Below, piece after piece: positions 47,143-56,122 of a stretch of DNA of 64,000 bases. The stretch's first letter is position 1, and the number at the start of each line of letters is the position of its first letter. The translations under genes were made by a program, and so were the position numbers. This DNA is from Gallionellales bacterium GWA2_54_124. Lineage in GTDB: Bacteria; Pseudomonadota; Gammaproteobacteria; Burkholderiales; Gallionellaceae. The stretch is taken from the NCBI GenBank assembly GCA_001801025.1, contig MGWO01000007.1:62001-126000 (forward strand). Direction: 5' to 3'. The notes beneath the pieces were generated by a model. It was given only the letters and a program-made list of their open reading frames with translations, was not told where the DNA came from and did no database searches.

Positions 47143-49230
47143 ATGAAACGATTATTTAGTTTGCTTATTTTGTCATCAGGCGCGGCGCTGGTTTGTGCCG
47201 AAGAGATTCAAACACTTGATGAAATCAAGGTAACGGGTAAACGTGACGATGTCTCCGAGCGCCGGGAATCCAGTACGCAAAAGGTGGTGGTAGATCGCCG
47301 TGAGATTGAAAATATGAGTGTGATGACCATCGCGGATGTGATCGGTAAATTGCCCGGCGTCGAAATTAAAGGCGATGCGCAGCGCGCGCGCGGCATGACG
47401 CGGGATTCGGTGAGTGTGCTGATAGATGGGGAACGGCAATCTTCTCAAGCCGTATTGGGCGCGATGGGACGTTTGCCTTCCGGCGATTTGGAGCGCGTGG
47501 AAATTTTGCGCGGATCGTCGGCTGAATATGGCGGCGCATCGTCTGTTACCGTTAATCTGGTGATGAAAAAAGCCATCCCTAAGCGTTCTACCGAGATGCG
47601 TGTCGGGGTCGGCATGCGCGGCAATGAGCTGAATGAGCAATTGGCGTGGACCAAAAACGGTGGCGAGGGCGGCTTTGCCTGGTCTTTGCCGATTGGTTTA
47701 ATTTGGAATAACGCACCGATGAGTATGCAACTGGATCGACAAAACTCTACTGCGGGGGTGCGTAATCTGTGGCAACAGGAAAGTGCCAGCGCGCTGACTA
47801 AACTGGGTCATCATGCGATTAGCCCGCGCCTGAGCTGGAAAAACGGTAGCGACAGTTTTACCGTGTTGCCGATGTTTTTTTACGGGCCGATGACGCGTAA
47901 TACCACCAGCAATTTGAGTGCATTTACGAATCCTGCTGCCGGTACGGGGCAGGCTTACAACGGTGAACGACTGACGCGGGAAAGCGGTTTGAGCCGTACC
48001 TTGCGGCTGCGGGTTGAGGGCGAAAAAAATCTGGGCAATGCCAAACTGACCGCGCGTACTTCATTGAACAATAACCGCCGCAGCAGCGATACCTGGCGCG
48101 ATGTCTACAGTGCGACCAATGTGTTGAGCAGTTTCAGCGATCATCTGCTAAGTCAGGATAATGAATGGAACTCGGCACTACGCTGGGATCAGTCTTACGG
48201 CGTGAGTATGATGTCAGTCGGTGCAGAACTGGTGCGATTGCAACGCGACGATCAGCAGAATTTCAGCGGCGCTCAGGCCAGTTTTCTAGCTTTATCACGC
48301 GATGGAATTTTGTGGGTGCAAAACGATTGGTCTCCGCAGGCGTCTTTTACCTTGACTACCGGTTTGCGTGCCGAAAACAGCGCGCTTAATTCCAACGGCG
48401 TATCTCAGCAACAGACGAGTTGGCTGCCGTCGCTTGCCGCGCGCTGGGAGCCTCTGGATAAATGGGTGGTGCGTTCCTCGCTGGGGGCGGGTTTAAAGAT
48501 GCCAAGGCTTGATGAAATCAGCAATGCCGCCGTTCCCAGCATAGGCGCAAACACGCCGGTTGAAGCAGATAAACGCGGTAACCCTAATCTTCGTCCGGAA
48601 CGCAGCGTCAATTTTGAGGCCGTGCTGGAGCATTATCTGGCGGAGAATGCGGGCGTGCTAGGTGCGAATTTATATGTTCGTTCCACGCAGGATTTCACCG
48701 AACGTCATGTGTTGCTCGAAGGCGCGCGTTGGGTGGACAGGCCGTATAACGCGGGTTCAGCGCAGCATTGGGGCGTCGAATTGGATGGGAAAATTAGGAC
48801 TGACAGTCTGGGCTGGAAGGGTGCAAGCGTCAAAGCTCACTTGACGTTACCGCATGCCGAGGTGAGTGACACGCAGTTGGGCGTCACACGGATGGCACGC
48901 GACACGCCGAGCTTTGTGTTCTCGATGGGGCTGGATCAAAGCCTGCCGAAACTTAAATCCACCTATGGCGTGACCTTGCAGCATTCGGGGCGCAGTGCAA
49001 CGGCAATACCGGGCGAGCAGTGGGGTTACACCCGTGCACGTAGTCAGTTGGATGCATTCTGGTTGTATCAGATCAGCCCTCAATATAAGGTTCGCATGGC
49101 AGGTCAGAATCTTCTCGCCGCCGATACGGTGCGTCAAAATAATGTTACATCGGCAGGGAATGCGTATCAATTGAGCAACAGCGAACGCGGCTATCGCGGC
49201 GTGATGCTGACACTGGAAGGGCGTTTGTGA
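47143..49230 (+). CDS. TonB-dependent outer membrane receptor (second)
   Basis: 695 residues from ATG 47143 (AGAGG seven bases upstream); an upstream in-frame extension is not needed. Signal peptide to about LVCA, then EEIQTLDEIKVTGKRDD (TonB-box region), a plug with VIGKLPGVEIKGDAQRARG, VSVLIDGERQSSQ and LERVEILRGSSAEYGGASS, and a barrel ending MLTLEGRL. The last residue is Leu rather than the usual aromatic. It resembles short siderophore receptors. It directly precedes the tonB gene. Confidence 0.9.
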   Translation: MKRLFSLLILSSGAALVCAEEIQTLDEIKVTGKRDDVSERRESSTQKVVVDRREIENMSVMTIADVIGKLPGVEIKGDAQRARGMTRDSVSVLIDGERQSSQAVLGAMGRLPSGDLERVEILRGSSAEYGGASSVTVNLVMKKAIPKRSTEMRVGVGMRGNELNEQLAWTKNGGEGGFAWSLPIGLIWNNAPMSMQLDRQNSTAGVRNLWQQESASALTKLGHHAISPRLSWKNGSDSFTVLPMFFYGPMTRNTTSNLSAFTNPAAGTGQAYNGERLTRESGLSRTLRLRVEGEKNLGNAKLTARTSLNNNRRSSDTWRDVYSATNVLSSFSDHLLSQDNEWNSALRWDQSYGVSMMSVGAELVRLQRDDQQNFSGAQASFLALSRDGILWVQNDWSPQASFTLTTGLRAENSALNSNGVSQQQTSWLPSLAARWEPLDKWVVRSSLGAGLKMPRLDEISNAAVPSIGANTPVEADKRGNPNLRPERSVNFEAVLEHYLAENAGVLGANLYVRSTQDFTERHVLLEGARWVDRPYNAGSAQHWGVELDGKIRTDSLGWKGASVKAHLTLPHAEVSDTQLGVTRMARDTPSFVFSMGLDQSLPKLKSTYGVTLQHSGRSATAIPGEQWGYTRARSQLDAFWLYQISPQYKVRMAGQNLLAADTVRQNNVTSAGNAYQLSNSERGYRGVMLTLEGRL

Positions 49231-49231
49231 C

Positions 49232-49891
49232 ATGTCCGCGCTGACGCTGCCATCCACTACGCCGATGACCATTCAACGTTCATTTGCGATTCATCCTGAC
49301 AATCAACCGCAACGACTGGTTGTGGTTGCGTGGGTGCTGCTGCTGCATGTCGCTTTGGCGGGTGCATGGAATATTCTACCCGTGGAATCGACGCCGGCAG
49401 TCAAGGAAATGACCGTGTCTATGGTTTTGCCGCCGCCCACAGCACTTCAGCCTGAAGTGCCACCGCCCAAACCACTGCCTAAAATCGAACCTTCAGTGCA
49501 GCCCGTCAGCAAACCGCTGGTAAGGGATGTGGCCGATGTGGCGCCGATGCCGCTTGCGGCGCCTGTGGTCGTCTCACCTGCAGTCTCTGTGCCAACGGAT
49601 ACCGAGCCTGATTACAAAGCCGGTTACCTGCACAACGTCCGTCCGGCGTATCCGATGGTGGCGCGCAAAATGGGTTGGGAGGGCAAAGTCATTCTTAACG
49701 TCGAAGTGCTGGCCGAGGGGGCGTGCGGGGCGATCAGCGTATTGAGCAGCAGCGGACGTGATGTGCTGGATAATGCCGCAATTCATGCTGTTAAAGGCTG
49801 GCATTTTAGTCCCGCACGTCATGGCGGGCAGACGGTGACGAAATGGTTCAAAGTGCCGATTAATTTTTCTCTGGAGGATAGCGAAGTATGA
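49232..49891 (+). CDS. tonB: Energy transducer TonB
   Basis: 219 residues: a cytoplasmic N-terminus, one anchor helix (LVVVAWVLLLHVALAGAWNI, with the His of TonB anchors), a Pro/Lys/Val-rich periplasmic spacer (PPKPLPKIEPSVQPVSKPL) and a C-terminal TonB domain (RPAYPMVARKMGWEGKVILN, then VLDNAAIHAVKGWHFSPA). It transmits proton-motive force from ExbB/ExbD to the receptors. exbB/exbD are not in this window, so it must borrow a complex encoded elsewhere. The start is one base after the receptor stop. Confidence 0.93.
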   Translation: MSALTLPSTTPMTIQRSFAIHPDNQPQRLVVVAWVLLLHVALAGAWNILPVESTPAVKEMTVSMVLPPPTALQPEVPPPKPLPKIEPSVQPVSKPLVRDVADVAPMPLAAPVVVSPAVSVPTDTEPDYKAGYLHNVRPAYPMVARKMGWEGKVILNVEVLAEGACGAISVLSSSGRDVLDNAAIHAVKGWHFSPARHGGQTVTKWFKVPINFSLEDSEV

Positions 49892-49959
49892 CTCTTCTAT
49901 CGCTGTCGAAGCGGGGAAATTTCGAGGTGGAGATTAATCGGTGTCTGTTGTGTTGCCAA

Positions 49960-50376
49960 TCAGGACAGGATGAATAACTCAATGTCACCTTCTTCCTGAC
50001 CGCACCGCTTGATGCAGGCTTGTACGGCGTCGGCGAGTCTTTTTTGCGAAGCCGGTTTAACGATGAAGCCTGCGGCACCGCCTTCGCGTGCAGCGCTTAC
50101 ACGCTCAGACGTTAAAGAGGCGCTGATCATGACGACCTGGGTTGTGATGCCAAACTCTTTGATTGCGCGCAGTGTGTCGATGCCGTCGAGGTCGGGCATT
50201 TCGATATCCAGAAAAACGATGTGAGGTTTCAGAACGAGGAATTTCTTGAGTGCATCGTGGCCGTTCTTTGCGGCTTCGACATTCTGGTAACCCTCGCGCC
50301 TCACCATTGAAACGTGCAGATTCAGTGTGAGATGTTCGTCATCGACGATCAGGATACGAATTGCTGATTCTGGCAT
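49960..50376 (-). CDS. Single-domain response regulator (CheY-like receiver)
   Basis: 138 residues forming one receiver domain. Acidic pocket D12/D13 (ILIVDDEH), phosphorylation site D57 (VFLDIEMPDLDG), switch Ser in VVMISAS and the conserved Lys in FIVKPAS. A 20-residue acidic tail ends the protein, with no output domain. It may act by protein-protein contact like CheY or as a phosphorelay intermediate. No histidine kinase gene is adjacent. It is convergent with tonB. Confidence 0.9.
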   Translation of the reverse strand: MPESAIRILIVDDEHLTLNLHVSMVRREGYQNVEAAKNGHDALKKFLVLKPHIVFLDIEMPDLDGIDTLRAIKEFGITTQVVMISASLTSERVSAAREGGAAGFIVKPASQKRLADAVQACIKRCGQEEGDIELFILS

Positions 50377-50610
50377 GGAATTTTCTCGCTGGTTGCCTGA
50401 AGGGGCCGGCTGCTATGCCGGATTAAATACCTTGACTGTAAGGCAGGAAAGTACGCAGTATCCTGTAACGGTTCTCATTATAATCCCGAAATAGCTTGCA
50501 AGCGTCTGATGTTGATTGTCTGTTGCTGCACATCAACGGGCTATTAATTATGTTAGCTTGCCGAATGATTCATCCGACGCCGGTTTTCTGGAAAATACTG
50601 ACTGGAAATT

Positions 50611-53226
50611 ATGAGCCTGCACCCGATAGAAAAACTCTACACGCATCTGCATAGCTCAGCGCAGGGGCTGACGCAAGCTGAGGCGGTCCGGCGTCAGGCG
50701 CGGTATGGCGCTAACCAGCTGGAAAAAATAGCGGGCACGCCACTTCTTATCCGGTTGTTCAGGGAGTTTACCCATTTTTTTGCGCTGATTTTATGGTTTG
50801 CCGCAGGGCTGGCATTTTTTGCCGAATGGCGCGATCCCGGGCAGGGCATGGCGACCTTAGGATATGCGGTGTTAGGCGTGATCCTGATCAACGGGATTTT
50901 TTCGTTCTGGCAGGAATACCGTGCGGAAAAAGCACTGGCGGCCCTGAACAATCTGTTGCCGCATCACACGACAGCACTGCGCGACGGGCATGCGGTGCAG
51001 TTGATGGTCGCAGAGCTGGTGCCGGGGGATGTGATCCTGCTGGCGGCAGGTGATGACGTGCCGGCAGATTGCCGGTTGATCGAAGCCTTCGGGGTGCGGG
51101 TGAACACCGCCAATCTCACCGGGGAGTCTCGGCCTCAGTCGCGCGACGTGCAATTGGCGTCCGGGGGGCAGAATAGCCTTCATGCGGGCACTTCGCTGAT
51201 TTCAGGGGAAGCGCGCGCCATCGTCTACGCTATCGGAATGCACACCGAGTTCGGCAACATCGCACGCCTGACACAAACGGCCGCCGAGCCCTTGTCGCCC
51301 TTGCAAAAGGAAATCATGCGCCTGTCGCGACTGATTGCCTTGTTTGCGACCTTGCTGGGTGTTTCCTTCTTCTTTATCGGACAGGCGATCGGTTTGTCCT
51401 TCTGGGCAAACCTGGTGTTTGCAATCGGTATCATCGTTGCGAATGTGCCTGAAGGCTTGCTGCCTACCGTCACATTGTCGCTTGCGATGGCGACGCAGCG
51501 CATGGCGAAGAAAAACGCGCTGGTACGTCATTTACCCGCCGTTGAAACGCTGGGTGCGGCGAGTGTGATTTGTTCGGACAAGACCGGCACGCTGACGCAA
51601 AATTGCATGAGCCTGAGACAGGTCTATTGCTCAGGTGAGCGCTTGTCGCCTGAGGAACTGCCGGATGACGCGCCGATGTTGGACGTGATGCAGTATTGTC
51701 ATGATCTGCGCAGCATTGAGCAGGAGGGCGGCGCGGTGTGGCAGGGCGACCCGATGGAAATTGCCTTGCTGATGAGTGTGAAGGCTGTGCGTGAACCTTT
51801 GACGCGGCTCGATGAAATCCCGTTCGATACTGAACGAAAACGCATGTCGGTGATCTGCGCTACACCGCAAGGTGCGACCCTGTATTGCAAGGGGGCACCG
51901 GAATCTGTTTTGCCGCTGTGCAGCGCGCTGTGGTCAAACGGCGAGGTGGTGCCGCTCGATGAAACAGGCCGCGCCGGCTTGCTGGCGGTTCAGGAGCAAA
52001 TGGCCGAAAAAGGCTTGCGCGTGCTGGCGCTGGCCTATCGCAGTTTGCCGGCCCTGGTTGCGCAGGAGTCGCGGGATTCTGAATTGATTTTCGCAGGGCT
52101 TGCCGGCCTGATTGATCCGCCGCGTGAAGCGGTGCCTGCGGCGATTAAAATCTGCCATGCGGCAGGGATACGCGTGATCATGATTACCGGCGACCATCCG
52201 CAGACGGCCTGTGCGCTGGCGCGTGAAATCGGTCTGGCGGCTGATCCTGTCGCAGTTACCGGAGACCGGTTGCGCCAGATGTCGGATGCGGATTTGCAAT
52301 TGCTGCTCCATGAACCTGAGTTGATCTTTGCGCGCACCGCCGCCGATCAGAAAATGCGCATTGTGCAGGCCCTGCAGCGCGGTGGCGAGGTCGTTGCCGT
52401 GACGGGCGACGGTGTGAATGACGCGCCGGCGTTGAAATGCGCTGACGTCGGAATTGCGATGGGACTGTCCGGCACTGATGTCGCAAAAGCGTCTGCCGAC
52501 ATCATCCTGCTCGATGATAACTTTGCCTCGATCGTTGCCGCAATTGAGGAGGGTCGCGCGGTGTACGACAATCTGCGCAAGTTTTTTACGTATATTTTGA
52601 CCCATAACGTGGCGGAGCTCGTGCCTTATCTGGCCTTTGCGTTATTCAAAATTCCGCTGCCGCTCACGGTCATTCAGATACTGGCCATTGATCTGGGAAC
52701 CGATACTTTGCCGGCGCTCGCGCTCGGTGCGGAAAGGCCGGATCCTGACACCATGCAGCGTCCGCCGCGCGCTAGACGCGAGCGATTGCTGAGTTGGGCG
52801 GCCTTGCTGCGTGCTTATTTGTTTTTAGGGGTGCTGGAGGCGGCGGCAGCGATGGCGGTATTTTTCTTCGTGCTGCAAGGCGGTGGCTGGCAATGGGGCG
52901 TTATGCCTGGGTTGCACGACAAGCTGTATTTGCAGGCCACCACGGCTTGCCTGTCAGCGATCATTGCGATGCAGGTGGTGAATGTGTTTTTGTGCCGCCA
53001 TGCACAGGTGTCTGTCTTTAGCCGTACGCATCGGCGTAATCGCCTGATCTGGTACGGGGTCGCATCTGAGATTTTGTTGTTGCTTTTGATCGATTACACG
53101 CCGTGGGGCAACGCGCTGTTCGGGACGATGCCGATAGGCGTTAAAGTTTGGCTGCTTATCATCGCCTTCATGCCCGTCATGCTGCTGATGGAGGAACTGC
53201 GCAAGGCGGTGGTGCGCAGAAAGTAA
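50611..53226 (+). CDS. P-type cation-transporting ATPase (P2 type, Ca2+ or Na+/K+-like)
   Basis: 871 residues. N-terminal cation-ATPase domain (QGLTQAEAVRRQARYGANQL), two helices, actuator domain with NTANLTGESRPQSRD (TGES), the ion-binding helix IIVANVPEGLLPTVTLSLAM (PEGL), the phosphorylation site CSDKTGTLTQN at about residue 322, N-domain with KGAPES, and the P-domain VTGDGVNDAPALK. Six C-terminal helices follow. LPTVTLSLAMATQRMAKKN and the adjacent LVRHLPAVETLG resemble Na,K-ATPase-like (type IIC) and SERCA-like bacterial pumps, so Ca2+, Na+/K+ or another cation is possible. It is convergent with the ferritin-like gene. Confidence 0.9.
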   Translation: MSLHPIEKLYTHLHSSAQGLTQAEAVRRQARYGANQLEKIAGTPLLIRLFREFTHFFALILWFAAGLAFFAEWRDPGQGMATLGYAVLGVILINGIFSFWQEYRAEKALAALNNLLPHHTTALRDGHAVQLMVAELVPGDVILLAAGDDVPADCRLIEAFGVRVNTANLTGESRPQSRDVQLASGGQNSLHAGTSLISGEARAIVYAIGMHTEFGNIARLTQTAAEPLSPLQKEIMRLSRLIALFATLLGVSFFFIGQAIGLSFWANLVFAIGIIVANVPEGLLPTVTLSLAMATQRMAKKNALVRHLPAVETLGAASVICSDKTGTLTQNCMSLRQVYCSGERLSPEELPDDAPMLDVMQYCHDLRSIEQEGGAVWQGDPMEIALLMSVKAVREPLTRLDEIPFDTERKRMSVICATPQGATLYCKGAPESVLPLCSALWSNGEVVPLDETGRAGLLAVQEQMAEKGLRVLALAYRSLPALVAQESRDSELIFAGLAGLIDPPREAVPAAIKICHAAGIRVIMITGDHPQTACALAREIGLAADPVAVTGDRLRQMSDADLQLLLHEPELIFARTAADQKMRIVQALQRGGEVVAVTGDGVNDAPALKCADVGIAMGLSGTDVAKASADIILLDDNFASIVAAIEEGRAVYDNLRKFFTYILTHNVAELVPYLAFALFKIPLPLTVIQILAIDLGTDTLPALALGAERPDPDTMQRPPRARRERLLSWAALLRAYLFLGVLEAAAAMAVFFFVLQGGGWQWGVMPGLHDKLYLQATTACLSAIIAMQVVNVFLCRHAQVSVFSRTHRRNRLIWYGVASEILLLLLIDYTPWGNALFGTMPIGVKVWLLIIAFMPVMLLMEELRKAVVRRK

Positions 53227-53238
53227 GCCGGTGGGCTT

Positions 53239-53661
53239 TTATTTCGACAAGGCGTTGGCGATGTCGCGCTTGTGTTCTTCTTCCTGAATCAGGATATCTT
53301 CCAGTACGCGCCGTAAACCATATTCTTTGAGCGCTTCTGCCTGTCCGATCCGTTCCTTGTAACGGGCGATGGCGTTTTCTTCGCCTTCGAGATCTTGTTT
53401 CAGCATCTCCAGGCTATTGGAGGATAGCTCGCGCTTTTCGACATCAACCGTGGGGGTGCCGCCCAGATAGTCAATTTGCTCGGAGAGCATCACCGCGTGC
53501 TGCATTTCCTCCTGAGCGTGGATGAGCAATTCTTTCTGGATCGAATCGAATTGTGCGCCGTTGATGGTAGCGGCATGTTGCACATACTGGATCGCCGCTG
53601 CATATTCCCATTCCAGATCCTTGTTCAGTTCCGACAACAATTTTTTCAGGGTGATTTTCAT
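53239..53661 (-). CDS. Ferritin-like (bacterioferritin/Dps superfamily) protein
   Basis: 140 residues from ATG 53661, which follows CGGAG. The four-helix bundle carries di-iron ligand motifs: E in DLEWEYAAAIQYVQH, ExxH in HAQEEMQHAVML, E in LEGEENAIARYKERI, and ExxH in QEEEHKRDIANAL. That set implies an intact diiron centre, so iron oxidation or storage is plausible. It lacks the heme-ligand Met of classical bacterioferritin as far as I can see. It is one of the ferritin-like domain proteins of about 140-150 residues common in Proteobacteria. Confidence 0.87.
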   Translation of the reverse strand: MKITLKKLLSELNKDLEWEYAAAIQYVQHAATINGAQFDSIQKELLIHAQEEMQHAVMLSEQIDYLGGTPTVDVEKRELSSNSLEMLKQDLEGEENAIARYKERIGQAEALKEYGLRRVLEDILIQEEEHKRDIANALSK

Positions 53662-53841
53662 TTTAACGCTCCGGTAGATTGTCAAAAGCAGCGCCTCATC
53701 TTATCAAGTCGCCACGCATCGCGCTACTCATACCCTTGAGTTTCAGGCGGGGGAATTTGTCAGGCGGATCGTTGACCCTATCCCAAAGTAGGGCGCGATC
53801 GGTTAAGCTTGGAGATATTTTTAATTCATCGAAAAAACATC

Positions 53842-55506
53842 ATGGCTCAATATGTAATGTCTATGCTGCGCGTCAGCAAAATCGTACCTCCTAAGCGTCA
53901 GATTATTAAGGATATTTCTCTTAGTTTCTTTCCTGGTGCCAAGATCGGTCTGCTGGGTTTGAACGGTTCGGGTAAATCGACCGTACTGCGCATCATGGCG
54001 GGTGTGGATAAGGAGTACGAGGGAGAGGTGCAGCATTTGCCGAATATCCGCATCGGTTATCTAGCGCAGGAACCGCAGTTGAATCCTGAAAATACCGTGC
54101 GTCAGGAAGTCGAAGAGGCGCTGGGCGAAGTGATGCAGGCGCAAGCGAAACTGGACGAAGTGTATGCCGCGTATGCTGAAGAAGACGCCGATTTCGATGC
54201 ACTCGCCGCCGAGCAGGCGCGTCTGGAAAATATCATCGCAGCAGCAGGTTCAGGTTCCGATCAGTTGATGGAAATCGCCGCTGATGCGTTGCGTCTGCCT
54301 GAATGGGATGCGGTTATCAAAAACCTCTCCGGCGGTGAAAAGCGCCGCGTGGCCCTTTGCAAACTGCTGCTCGACAAGCCCGATATGCTGCTGCTCGATG
54401 AGCCGACCAACCATCTGGATGCGGAATCCGTCGAATGGCTGGAGCAATTTTTGGTGCGCTTCCCCGGCACCGTGGTGGCTGTCACCCATGATCGTTACTT
54501 CCTCGACAATGCGGCCGAGTGGATACTGGAGCTGGATCGCGGCCACGGCATTCCGTGGAAGGGTAATTATTCGTCGTGGCTGGAGCAAAAGGGCGAGCGT
54601 CTGGCGCAGGAACAGAAGCAACTGGATGCTCATTCCAAGGCGATGAAGCAGGAACTCGAATGGGTGCGTCAAAATCCGAAGGCGCGTCAGGCCAAATCCA
54701 AGGCGCGTATCGCCCGTTTTGAGGAACTCAATTCGCAGGAACATCAAAAGCGCAACGAGACTCAGGAAATCTTTATTCCGATTGGCGAACGTCTGGGTAA
54801 TGAAGTGATTGAGTTTGACGGCGTGTCCAAAGCCTACGGCGACCGTTTGCTGATTGATAATCTGAGCTTTAAGGTGCCGCCAGGTGCCATCGTCGGTATT
54901 ATCGGCCCGAACGGTGCGGGTAAATCGACCTTGTTCCGCATGATCACGGGTAAGGAAGTACCGGATTCAGGCTCAGTCAAGATCGGTCAGACCGTCAAAA
55001 TCGCCCACGTCGATCAGGCACGCGATTCATTGGATAACGAGAAGACCGTGTTCGATGCGATTTCAGGCGGCAATGAAATTCTCACCGTCGGCAAATACGA
55101 AACGCCTGCGCGCGCCTACATCGGTCGCTTCAACTTCAAGGGCGGCGATCAAGGAAAACTGGTCGGTCAGTTATCCGGTGGTGAACGCGGTCGTCTGCAT
55201 CTGGCGCAAACCCTGATTGCGGGCGGTAACGTGTTGCTGCTGGATGAACCGTCCAACGATCTGGACGTGGAAACTTTGCGTGCGCTGGAAGACGCGTTGC
55301 TGGAATTCGCCGGTTGCGTTGCGGTGATCTCCCATGATCGCTGGTTCCTCGACCGTATCGCGACGCACATTCTGGCCTGCGAAGGTGATTCCAAATGGAC
55401 GTTCTTCGACGGTAACTATCAGGAATACGAAGCTGATAAGCGTAAGCGCTTGGGCGAAGAAGGCGCGAAACCAAAGCGCATTCGCTACAAACCTATTAGC
55501 CGATAA
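53842..55506 (+). CDS. ettA: Energy-dependent translational throttle protein EttA (ABC-F)
   Basis: Ribosome-associated ABC-F ATPase that gates entry into elongation according to energy state. 554 residues; tandem ABC modules with Walker A GLLGLNGSGKST and IGPNGAGKST, signatures LSGGEKRRVAL and LSGGERGRLHL, Walker B LLLDEPTNHLDAESV and LLLDEPSNDLDVETL. The arm/linker between them (about 250-320) includes NPKARQAKSKARIARFEEL. MAQYVMSMLRVSKIVPPKR is the usual EttA N-terminus, so ATG 53842 is preferred. There is no membrane domain. Confidence 0.97.
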   Translation: MAQYVMSMLRVSKIVPPKRQIIKDISLSFFPGAKIGLLGLNGSGKSTVLRIMAGVDKEYEGEVQHLPNIRIGYLAQEPQLNPENTVRQEVEEALGEVMQAQAKLDEVYAAYAEEDADFDALAAEQARLENIIAAAGSGSDQLMEIAADALRLPEWDAVIKNLSGGEKRRVALCKLLLDKPDMLLLDEPTNHLDAESVEWLEQFLVRFPGTVVAVTHDRYFLDNAAEWILELDRGHGIPWKGNYSSWLEQKGERLAQEQKQLDAHSKAMKQELEWVRQNPKARQAKSKARIARFEELNSQEHQKRNETQEIFIPIGERLGNEVIEFDGVSKAYGDRLLIDNLSFKVPPGAIVGIIGPNGAGKSTLFRMITGKEVPDSGSVKIGQTVKIAHVDQARDSLDNEKTVFDAISGGNEILTVGKYETPARAYIGRFNFKGGDQGKLVGQLSGGERGRLHLAQTLIAGGNVLLLDEPSNDLDVETLRALEDALLEFAGCVAVISHDRWFLDRIATHILACEGDSKWTFFDGNYQEYEADKRKRLGEEGAKPKRIRYKPISR

Positions 55507-55575
55507 CGTTTTGCTGAGCGGGTATGTTTAGTCTGGGCGAAGCGCCCATTGGGATATGCCACTGAGGAGGTAAAG

Positions 55576-55809
55576 ATGGGTGGCGTTCCGCGTCCCAAAC
55601 CATGTTTTTTGGATGGTTGTGAGGTAATAAAAATAATTGGCGCAAAAAAAGTATGGGCGAACAAGGAACGAACCCGATTTTTTACTTGGGATAGTTTGCA
55701 TGGTGAAATCGAAGCATTTGATAAGCAAGGTAGGCATCTTGGCGCATTACATTCGGTAAACGGTGACTTGATGAAAGAGGCTGTTCGTGGGAGAAAACTT
55801 GATGTCTAA
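55576..55809 (+). CDS. Stand-alone colicin-E3-like ribonuclease domain protein (putative toxin)
   Basis: 77 residues that align by eye to the cytotoxic domain of colicin E3/cloacin (16S rRNA cleavage in the decoding site). The core is FFTWDSLHGEIEAFDKQG, then RHLGALHSVNGDL and a basic tail RGRKLDV. Catalytic Asp-His-Glu of E3 (D510, H513, E517) correspond to D39, H42, E46, and a basic residue near R71/R73 may match R545. No translocation or receptor domain is present, so it is an intracellular toxin rather than a bacteriocin. A GAGGAGGT site lies just upstream of the ATG. The gene overlaps the next by eight bases (ATGTCTAA). AT-rich relative to ettA. Confidence 0.75.
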   Translation: MGGVPRPKPCFLDGCEVIKIIGAKKVWANKERTRFFTWDSLHGEIEAFDKQGRHLGALHSVNGDLMKEAVRGRKLDV

Positions 55810-56122
55810 TTTTATTGACGATTGTCTTAATGGAGACGCTTTTTTCTCTGATATTGATTCTGTCGTAGATCGATGGCATCAAGGAGAAATTAAAGGCGAT
55901 ATCAGTCTGCGTGAAGCTCTTGGTATGACCAAGGATGAGTATGTGTTGTGGATGAAAGATCCCGATAACATCAATTTCATCATACATGCTAGGCAAAGAC
56001 GCATACCAGTCGAAGTGGCCATAGATGAATTTTTTTCCTTGCCGATGGCTGCTAGAGGGTCAAGTAAAGACGAAATCAACTCAATTGTTAAGTGGTTAAA
56101 AAAAGAGCATGGCATCTGTTAA
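55802..56122 (+). CDS. Small helical protein linked to the E3-like toxin (candidate antitoxin/immunity)
   Basis: 106 residues, acidic and largely helical, with no membrane segment. The patch ISLREALGMTKDEYVLWMKD followed by PDNINFIIHARQRRIP is a pattern I recall from many small bacterial proteins of unknown function encoded beside toxin-like genes. It is not an Im3-type (cloacin) immunity protein by eye. Its start lies inside the end of the toxin gene, as antitoxin and toxin genes often do. It also overlaps the metalloprotease gene by 14 bases. An antitoxin or immunity role is inferred from position only. Confidence 0.6.
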   Translation: MSNFIDDCLNGDAFFSDIDSVVDRWHQGEIKGDISLREALGMTKDEYVLWMKDPDNINFIIHARQRRIPVEVAIDEFFSLPMAARGSSKDEINSIVKWLKKEHGIC

